Shown here one piece after another: positions 17,210 to 23,235 of a DNA stretch of 46,736 nt; position 1 is the stretch's first letter, and each line of letters begins with the position of its first letter. Source of the stretch: Aggregatilineales bacterium. Lineage in GTDB: Bacteria; Chloroflexota; Anaerolineae; Aggregatilineales; Ch27. The notes under the pieces were generated by a model that did not search any database, had not been told where the DNA came from, and saw nothing but the letters and a program-made list of their open reading frames with translations. The DNA is taken from contig JARKNX010000189.1 of the NCBI GenBank assembly GCA_029976025.1, positions 1 through 46,736 of the forward strand, in the 5' to 3' direction. The position numbers were made by a program, and so were the translations under genes.

Positions 17210-18742
17210 ATGCTTCAACCGGGTGATCAGGTCGGCCCTTACGAGATCGAGGCCCTGGTCGGCCAGGGCGGTATGGCTGCTGTCTACAAAGCCTACCACC
17301 GCAAGCTGGATCGCCATGTGGCGATCAAGATGATGCACCAGATGTTCCAGCAGGAGCCGAACTTCCTGACCCGGTTTGAGCGGGAAGCGCAGATCATCGC
17401 CCGGCTGGAACACCCCAACATTGTGCCCATTTACGACTTCAGCGACGCTGACGGCATCCCCTATCTGGTGATGAGGTTTGTGGAAGGGGAGACGCTGGCC
17501 GGCCGGCTCAAGAGAGGCCCCCTCTCCACGGGCGAAATTCTGCGCATCATGACTCCCGTTGCTGCCGCGCTGGACTACGCTCACCAGAGGGGCGTCCTGC
17601 ACCGCGATATCAAGCCGGCCAATATCATCATCGACGATGTGGGGACACCCTACCTGACCGACTTCGGCCTGGCCCGGCTGGTCGCGCTGGGCGCTTCCAG
17701 CCTGAGCCAGGGCAATATGATCGGCACGCCTCACTACATCTCGCCTGAGCAGGCGCTCGGCCAGACGGAGCTTACGCCGCACACCGATGTCTACTCACTG
17801 GGGGTGGTGCTATACGAGTTAGTAGTCGGGCGCGTGCCGTTCCCCGGCGATACGCCTTTTTCCATCGTCCACGATCATATCTACTCGCCGCTGCCGCCGC
17901 CTTCTGCGCTCAACGCCAGTGTGTCCCCGGCGGTAGAAGCCGTCCTGACCCGCGCGCTGGCCAAGGACCCCGCCGACCGGTTTGACTCCGCCGGCGCGCT
18001 TATAGAGGCGTATCGGGAGGCTGCCGCTGGTGGAGATAACCCGGCTGTGAGCGCGGCGTCCGCCCGCCCGCGCGTGAAGAAGGCGGATCCTGAATCGCCG
18101 ATCGCCCCGCCCGTCATACCTCTCCCATCGCCGCCCCCCGATACGACGGAGTTCGAGATCCGGATGGAGAACATTGGCGAGGTGATCGAGGAGAAGGTGG
18201 AGAAGTTCGCCGAGGCCGTGGAATCCTGGGTGGAGAAGTTTGGGGAATCCGACAGCGCCAAACCGAGCACCAAACGCCGCCGGAGGAAGGAACTGACCCC
18301 GGAGGAGAAAATCCGGCGCGAGGTGGAAAAGCGCCACAAGGAGCGCCAGGGGTTTATCACTCACCTGGTCATTTACCTGGTTGTCAACCTCGCCATCTGG
18401 TCGTTCTGGTGGGTTATCGGGGGCGGCTTCGCCTGGCCGGTGTTTGTCACCTTCGGATGGGGCATCGGCATTGTCTCCCATACCATAGACTACTTGCAGA
18501 AATACGGCCCGGGCGCCCGGAGGCTGGAGCGCGAGATCGAGCGCGAGCTGGAGAAGGCGCGCCGGGAAGGTCGTATCCCTCCGCCTGAGGTGAGCGACCA
18601 GGATGCCGGCTATATGGAAAAGGCCAAGAATGAAGATCTCACCGGCCAGCGACTCCGCCTGACCGATGACGGGGAACTCAGCCAGAGCTTTATTGAAGAA
18701 CTCGAAGGGGCGCAAAAGCCTAAGCGTGGCCGTCAGAGGTAA
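17210..18742 (+). CDS. Eukaryote-like Ser/Thr protein kinase with C-terminal 2TM domain
   Basis: The protein is 510 aa from the ATG at 17210; a TTG at 17171 would add 13 residues. The kinase domain covers about 10-270: the Gly-rich loop GQGGMAAVYKA, Lys40 in VAIKMM, HRDIKPANII (Asp133), DFGLAR (Asp151) and GTPHYISPEQ. An acidic linker follows, with a helical stretch rich in Glu and Lys. Residues about 365-460 match the 2TM domain: a charged helix (EEKIRREVEKRHKERQGF), two membrane segments from about 382 to 430, and a basic amphipathic helix. No PASTA or other outside sensor domain is present, so the signal is probably sensed in or at the membrane. Likely partners are the FHA protein at 9654 and the PP2C at 40023. 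A terminator follows. Confidence 0.93.
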   Translation: MLQPGDQVGPYEIEALVGQGGMAAVYKAYHRKLDRHVAIKMMHQMFQQEPNFLTRFEREAQIIARLEHPNIVPIYDFSDADGIPYLVMRFVEGETLAGRLKRGPLSTGEILRIMTPVAAALDYAHQRGVLHRDIKPANIIIDDVGTPYLTDFGLARLVALGASSLSQGNMIGTPHYISPEQALGQTELTPHTDVYSLGVVLYELVVGRVPFPGDTPFSIVHDHIYSPLPPPSALNASVSPAVEAVLTRALAKDPADRFDSAGALIEAYREAAAGGDNPAVSAASARPRVKKADPESPIAPPVIPLPSPPPDTTEFEIRMENIGEVIEEKVEKFAEAVESWVEKFGESDSAKPSTKRRRRKELTPEEKIRREVEKRHKERQGFITHLVIYLVVNLAIWSFWWVIGGGFAWPVFVTFGWGIGIVSHTIDYLQKYGPGARRLEREIERELEKARREGRIPPPEVSDQDAGYMEKAKNEDLTGQRLRLTDDGELSQSFIEELEGAQKPKRGRQR

Positions 18743-18790
18743 CTCCCCGCGGGAGGAAGGACTCTAGATTCCGTCAGATATCCACGACAG

Positions 18791-18825
18791 CCGCCCGTCT
18801 GACCACGGCGGGCCGTTGTTTTTTT
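18791..18825 (+). terminator. Intrinsic terminator of the kinase gene
   Basis: CCGCC (18791-18795) pairs with GGCGG (18807-18811), with further partial pairing around them. A run of seven T residues follows at 18819-18825. Confidence 0.7.
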
Positions 18826-18833
18826 GTGGGCAT

Positions 18834-19129
18834 TCAATTGTCGGGCGTCTGCTCGATGGCGCGGGTCAGAGCGCCGACCGACCGCTCCACCTCCAGTCCA
18901 TTCTGATCCGGAATAACGATATAGACAGGTCGTACTTCCCGTGCTGAGCAGGGGGGACGTTACTGGCCCAATCGTCGGTGTCGATATACCACACGCCAGA
19001 GGTCTGGCTGTAGTTATCTTCCAGCCCATTCACGATGGGCATCTGCTGGCGGCAGTATCCTCACCAGTCGGCGTAGAAGAACAACATTGTCGCCGGGGCG
19101 GGCGGCTGATCTGGAGTCGGGCGCGGCAT
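18834..19129 (-). pseudogene. Thioredoxin-like gene with UGA at the first catalytic Cys and a frameshift (pseudogene or selenoprotein)
   Basis: Reading down from the ATG at 19129 gives a thioredoxin-like strand and active site, MLFFYADW-stop-GYCRQQM. TGA at 19061-19063 falls exactly on the first Cys of the WCGYC motif; the second Cys is intact. The frame continues as PIVNGLEDNYSQ and WYIDTDDWASNVPP. The family-like reading then moves to another frame (PVYIVIPDQNGLEVERSVGALT) and stops at 18834. A run of six C (minus strand, 18951-18956) lies at this point, and one more C would join the frames. The N-terminus is shorter than in normal thioredoxins. Either the gene is decaying, or it encodes selenocysteine and the sequence has a homopolymer error. 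No sel genes are in the window. Confidence 0.7.
19024..19040 (-). other. Hairpin downstream of the in-frame UGA (SECIS-like position)
   Basis: GCCCAT and ATGGGC form a perfect 6-bp stem with the 5-nt loop CGTGA on the minus strand. The loop lies about 27-31 nt 3' of the UGA. Bacterial SECIS hairpins lie at a similar distance and have a G near the start of the loop. Such a short hairpin could also occur by chance. Confidence 0.3.
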
Positions 19130-19232
19130 CGTTAGCCCGCCATCCTGGATGAGGACGCAACGCCGCGATGGTCTGGAAATGCGGTATTCTGAAAGATGAG
19201 ACAGGCAGGTGATTTCTATAAGGAGAAGACTC

Positions 19233-20387
19233 ATGGCTCAACCGACCGGACCGCTTCGCGTGGCGATTATAGGGACATCATCCCGCTCAGATTACCTCTA
19301 TGGCCCGCTGCTGCGGGCGCTCCCGGACGAGGTCGAAGTGGTCTCTGTCTGGGGGCGAAGCGCGGAGTCGTCACGCCGCCTGGGGGAGAGGCTGGGCGTC
19401 CCCTGGTATACCGATCTGGAGCGTCTGATTCGGGAGACCGCTCCCGTCATTGGCATTGTCTCTGTGGCTTACGATGCTAATGGGCAGGTCGGCCTTATGG
19501 CTGTCGAAGCCGGGCTTCATGTCCTTCTGGAGACGCCCATCGCTCACAAGCTGCGGGAGGCGGACGCCATCATCGCCGCTGCAAACGCGCGCGGCCTTAA
19601 GATTGAGGTGGCCGAGCAGTTCCATCGGCGCCCACAGGAGCAGATCAAGCTGAAGCTGATCGAGGCGGGTCTGTTTGGCCGGGTGCATACGTCGTTTAAC
19701 GATTTCGCCGGGCATGGCTACCACGGCGTCAGCGTGATGCGCAGCTACCTCGGCTTCGACGCTCACCCGGAACAGGTGACCGGCGCGGTCCGCCAGTACG
19801 ATCTCGCGCCGCACTGGTCACGCCTGGCCGAGACGCGTGGCGCGCGGCAGGAGACGCAGGAACACGGCATCATAACATTTGTCGGCGGGCAGTTGGGTCT
19901 GTTCCACTGGACCAGCGAGGGCTATGACTCGGCCCTGCGCTGGTGGCGCAGCAGCCGTTTCCTGGCGGAGAAGGGGATGGGCATCAGCGTGGGCGTGCAC
20001 ATTGACGTGCGCGAACAGCTCACCTTGCTCTCGCCCGGCGGCGAAGCGCCGCGCTTTGTCACCCTGGAGCGGCGGCTGGAGCGTGTGGACGGCGGCGCGC
20101 TGATCGCCATGGTCGCCCACACTGGCGATCCTGACCTGCCAATTATCACCTGGGAAAATCCGTTCCGGCCGGCTGTCAGGGGGCACGGCAGACAGTGGCA
20201 TGACGACGAGATTGGCGTGGCGGGGTGTATCATCAGCCTGGTCAATGCAGTGCGACACGACACTGCGCCGACCTATGGGCCAGGGCAGGCGCGTCTGGAT
20301 CAGGAGATCATCCTGGCGATCCAGTTTTCGTCGCAGCAAGGCGGCGCGCCGATGAGCCTGCCGCTGGATCGGGCGCTGCAAGACTGA
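19233..20387 (+). CDS. Gfo/Idh/MocA-family NAD(P)-dependent oxidoreductase
   Basis: The protein is 384 aa from the ATG at 19233, which has AAGGAG seven bases upstream; an ATG at 19209 has none. The N-terminal Rossmann fold has RVAIIGTSSRSDYLYG, VVSVWGRS and IGIVSVAYDANG. GLHVLLETPIAHKL corresponds to the family EKP segment, with Thr in place of the usual Lys, which often contacts substrate. The C-terminal part (FHRRPQEQIK and following) is the alpha/beta substrate domain. It probably oxidises or reduces a sugar or polyol, but the changed EKP motif makes the activity uncertain. It faces the broken thioredoxin gene across a short divergent gap. Confidence 0.82.
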   Translation: MAQPTGPLRVAIIGTSSRSDYLYGPLLRALPDEVEVVSVWGRSAESSRRLGERLGVPWYTDLERLIRETAPVIGIVSVAYDANGQVGLMAVEAGLHVLLETPIAHKLREADAIIAAANARGLKIEVAEQFHRRPQEQIKLKLIEAGLFGRVHTSFNDFAGHGYHGVSVMRSYLGFDAHPEQVTGAVRQYDLAPHWSRLAETRGARQETQEHGIITFVGGQLGLFHWTSEGYDSALRWWRSSRFLAEKGMGISVGVHIDVREQLTLLSPGGEAPRFVTLERRLERVDGGALIAMVAHTGDPDLPIITWENPFRPAVRGHGRQWHDDEIGVAGCIISLVNAVRHDTAPTYGPGQARLDQEIILAIQFSSQQGGAPMSLPLDRALQD

Positions 20388-20412
20388 GCGCGACCGGCGT
20401 CGGCATGAATTT

Positions 20413-20436
20413 CGGGGCGAGGGCCTTCTCGCCCCG
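20413..20436. terminator. Hairpin between convergent genes
   Basis: GGGGCGAG and CTCGCCCC form an 8-bp stem (one more C-G pair outside) with a 6-nt loop, between genes ending at 20387 (+) and 20455 (-). There is no T-tract, so its strength as a terminator is uncertain. Confidence 0.5.
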
Positions 20437-20454
20437 GCTGCGTCTTGACGAGTC

Positions 20455-21720
20455 TCAAATTCCCTTCAGGACAGCCAGCAACCGCTCAATTTCGTCAATC
20501 GTGTTGTAATGGGCTATTCCGATTCGCACCGCGCCGCCGTGCCCTTCCAGGCCGAGCCGTTCCATGACAGCCTGCGCGTAGTAATTGCCATCCCAGACGT
20601 AGATGTGGCGGGCGGCCAGATATTCGGCAATGGCCCGGGGATGGCGGCCTTCCAGCGTGAAGATCACGGTCGGCACGCGCCCGGCGTAGTGAGCCGGGTC
20701 GGTGATCCCGTAAATACGGACGCCGGGCAGTGTCTGTAAGCCGTTGATCAGGGCGGCGACCAGCCCGCGCTCGTAAGCAGTCAGGGCGGTCATCGCCGTC
20801 TTGAAGTGCAGGCGACGACCGCTGAACCCGGGGAACTGCCCGGCGTAGTCCGCGCCGTAGACCTGCCCGATCTCCGCCAGATATTCCAGCGCGGCGGCCG
20901 TCCCGTTCCAGGTCTCGTAACTGGGCGTGCCGGTCTCCCAGCGGCGCGGCGGCGTATCATCCGCCGGCCGTACCTTATAAGCCGGCAGAGAAGCCAGCAG
21001 ATCGTACTTCCCGTACATCAGCCCGATATGCGGCCCGAAGAACTTGTAAGCGCTGCACAGCAGAAAGTCGCAGCCAATCGCCTGCACATCGATCGGGACA
21101 TGCGGCGCGCTCTGCACAGCATCGACGATATGCAAGGCTCCGACGCTGTGGGCCAGCGCCGCGATCTGGCTGACCGGGTTGATGGTCCCCAGCGCGTTAG
21201 AAGCGTGCACCGTAGCCACGACGCGGGTGCGGCTCGTGACCGCGGCCTGAAGGCTGGTTATATCTAGCAGGCCGGTTTCCACATCCCAGTCAGCCCACTT
21301 GAGCACGAGATTGCCGTCGCGAGCGATGCGCATCCAGGGAGCGATGTTGGCGTCGTGGTCCATGCGGGTGACAACAATCTCGTCGCCCGGCTGGAGCGTC
21401 CGGGCAATGGCCCGGCTCAGGCCGAAGTTCAGCGTGGTCATGTTCGGGCCGAAGACGATCTCCTCCGGGCGGGGGGCGTTGAGGAAGTCGGCGGCAATGG
21501 TGCGGGCGCGGTCCTCCATAGCTCCGGTAGCTATGCTGGTGGCGAACGCGCCGCCGTGGTTGGCATTCATTGTCCGGTAGTAGTCGGTCACGGCGTCAAT
21601 TACGCGCTGCGGCACCTGGGTTCCGGCGGGGTTGTCCAGATAGACGGGCGGATTTCCCCCATCGACAGGCCGGTTGAGCGCGGGGAACTGGCTGCGAACC
21701 GCTTGAGCATTGAACTGCAT
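20455..21720 (-). CDS. Class V aminotransferase, cysteine-desulfurase-like
   Basis: The protein is 421 aa. The PLP lysine is Lys226 in CSAYKFFGPH, with DAVQSAPH (Asp of the ring nitrogen) and TVHASNALGT upstream. RRWETGTPSYE is typical of the cysteine-desulfurase-like branch (VC1184 type) and not of standard SufS or IscS. The C-terminal loop that should hold the persulfide Cys (RxGHHCA in SufS) here reads VWDGNYYAQAV, with no cysteine. It is therefore probably not a classical desulfurase; lyase or aminotransferase activity on another amino acid is possible. A TATACT box lies upstream in the short divergent gap with the gene at 21808. Confidence 0.85.
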   Translation of the reverse strand: MQFNAQAVRSQFPALNRPVDGGNPPVYLDNPAGTQVPQRVIDAVTDYYRTMNANHGGAFATSIATGAMEDRARTIAADFLNAPRPEEIVFGPNMTTLNFGLSRAIARTLQPGDEIVVTRMDHDANIAPWMRIARDGNLVLKWADWDVETGLLDITSLQAAVTSRTRVVATVHASNALGTINPVSQIAALAHSVGALHIVDAVQSAPHVPIDVQAIGCDFLLCSAYKFFGPHIGLMYGKYDLLASLPAYKVRPADDTPPRRWETGTPSYETWNGTAAALEYLAEIGQVYGADYAGQFPGFSGRRLHFKTAMTALTAYERGLVAALINGLQTLPGVRIYGITDPAHYAGRVPTVIFTLEGRHPRAIAEYLAARHIYVWDGNYYAQAVMERLGLEGHGGAVRIGIAHYNTIDEIERLLAVLKGI

Positions 21721-21807
21721 GGGGCTTGCTCCTGATCGGGAGAGGTAAGTATGCTATAGTATAACGTTGATTGATCCTGTGCTCTGCATGATGGAAGGTG
21801 ATTCGGC

Positions 21808-22989
21808 GTGACCGAACAGGCTTTTGCCGCCGATGAACAACTCTTCCTCGAATATGGTTCGGGAGTATGGCGGCTGGCTGGCCCCGATGGCAAGCCGGTC
21901 TTTGAGGCGCATCCCCGGACTATCTACTACCACCCGGCTTTTGGTCGCTGGCGCGATCTGCCGCCCGGCGACCGGATCAGCCTGGATGGGGTAGAGAGCG
22001 TGCGCGTGCGCTGGGATGGCGGCTGGGCGATCGGGCTGACCCTGCATCCTAACAAGTTGTGGCGGCGCCTGGTACGCTGGGAGGATTCGCGCCTGCTGGC
22101 CCGCGTGGACGAAGCAGCGCGCGCCCTGAGCGACCTGACCGGGCTGCCCTTCCGCTCCGACGAGGACCCGGAGCCGGTGATGCGGGTAGGATTTGATCCT
22201 CCGTCGGGGGGTATTTCGGCCCCGGCAGACGGCTCGCTGGACGCGGCAGAGTACGCAACCGGCCCGGCCAAAGAGCCTCCACCGGCGAGGCCGCCTGCAA
22301 TGCCGGTAGTGACTCCTGCCCCGGCGCCGCAGGTGTACACAGTCGATGATGCGACGGATGTCCGGCTGCCGCTGCGTATGGGCGGGGGGGCGCTGCTGGA
22401 TCGCGATGATCGCGACCGGCTGCTGCTGGTCGTGCCCACTGGCACGTCTACGTCCACCCTCGGCCTGACGCTGCTGGGGCTGGTGGCGCTGGCTGTATTT
22501 GCGGGGGTGATCTGGATTCTGCGCAGCGGCTCGCTGGGGAGCAATCCGCTGTTTGGTCTGGCGCTGGCCGGCGGCGTCCTGGTTGCTGTCGGCGTGCTGG
22601 GGGTGCTGGTCCTGAGCCAGATCAACAGGCGGCTGGAACGCCGCGTCCTCTTCGATCGCAAAGCCGGCCAGATTACCATCCGGCCCGGAGAAGCGGACGA
22701 TCAGGACGATATTCCCCTGTCCGATCTGCACGGCATCCGGCTGCGCGGCGAGGCGATCAGGAAGCGCTCCAAACTGGCTTATCAGCGCACCATCTCCCTC
22801 ATTCTGGATGCGGGCGATCTGGCGATCTTCACTGAGATACGCGACACAGCGCTACCGCCCGATCCGGCGGTGATGCCCTCCCTGGCAGCCCTGCGCCGCC
22901 AGGCGGACGAGCAGGCCGGCCCGTCGCTGGCCCGGGCCGGGGCAAGGGTGATGGCCTGGTATTTGCGGCTGCCGCTGGCCGACGAGTGA
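21808..22989 (+). CDS. Membrane protein of unknown function with two central TM segments
   Basis: The protein is 393 aa from the GTG at 21808, with GGAAGG upstream. I do not recognise the family. Residues 1-130 look globular and soluble, with many aromatic and Arg residues. A Pro/Ala linker covers about 135-175. Two membrane segments follow (about 218-238 and 249-271). The C-terminal 120 residues have a beta pattern (RRVLFDRKAGQITIRPG, DIPLSDLHGIRLRG) like proteins that carry a PH-like cytoplasmic domain. It is divergent from the aminotransferase gene and upstream of the PBP-like gene. No enzyme motif was seen. Confidence 0.7.
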   Translation: MTEQAFAADEQLFLEYGSGVWRLAGPDGKPVFEAHPRTIYYHPAFGRWRDLPPGDRISLDGVESVRVRWDGGWAIGLTLHPNKLWRRLVRWEDSRLLARVDEAARALSDLTGLPFRSDEDPEPVMRVGFDPPSGGISAPADGSLDAAEYATGPAKEPPPARPPAMPVVTPAPAPQVYTVDDATDVRLPLRMGGGALLDRDDRDRLLLVVPTGTSTSTLGLTLLGLVALAVFAGVIWILRSGSLGSNPLFGLALAGGVLVAVGVLGVLVLSQINRRLERRVLFDRKAGQITIRPGEADDQDDIPLSDLHGIRLRGEAIRKRSKLAYQRTISLILDAGDLAIFTEIRDTALPPDPAVMPSLAALRRQADEQAGPSLARAGARVMAWYLRLPLADE

Positions 22990-23235
22990 ACGCCCGGCGC
23001 TCCGTTGGACTGACTATCGCCAGCGTCCGCCGTCCGCTGAGGTGGATCGGGCTGCTCATCTCGTTAACGGCTGCGATCCGCCTTGCTCCGCGCGCGTCGT
23101 AAAAACTGCGGCCGGTATCCCCCGCCTGTTTTCCACATCAAATACTCATTCCGGACGCTCTGCGCCGGTGGCAGCGGGCCGGGCAAGATGCTAATCTAGG
23201 CCGTGTACCGAAGGCAGTCCGGTGGAGGAGTACCC

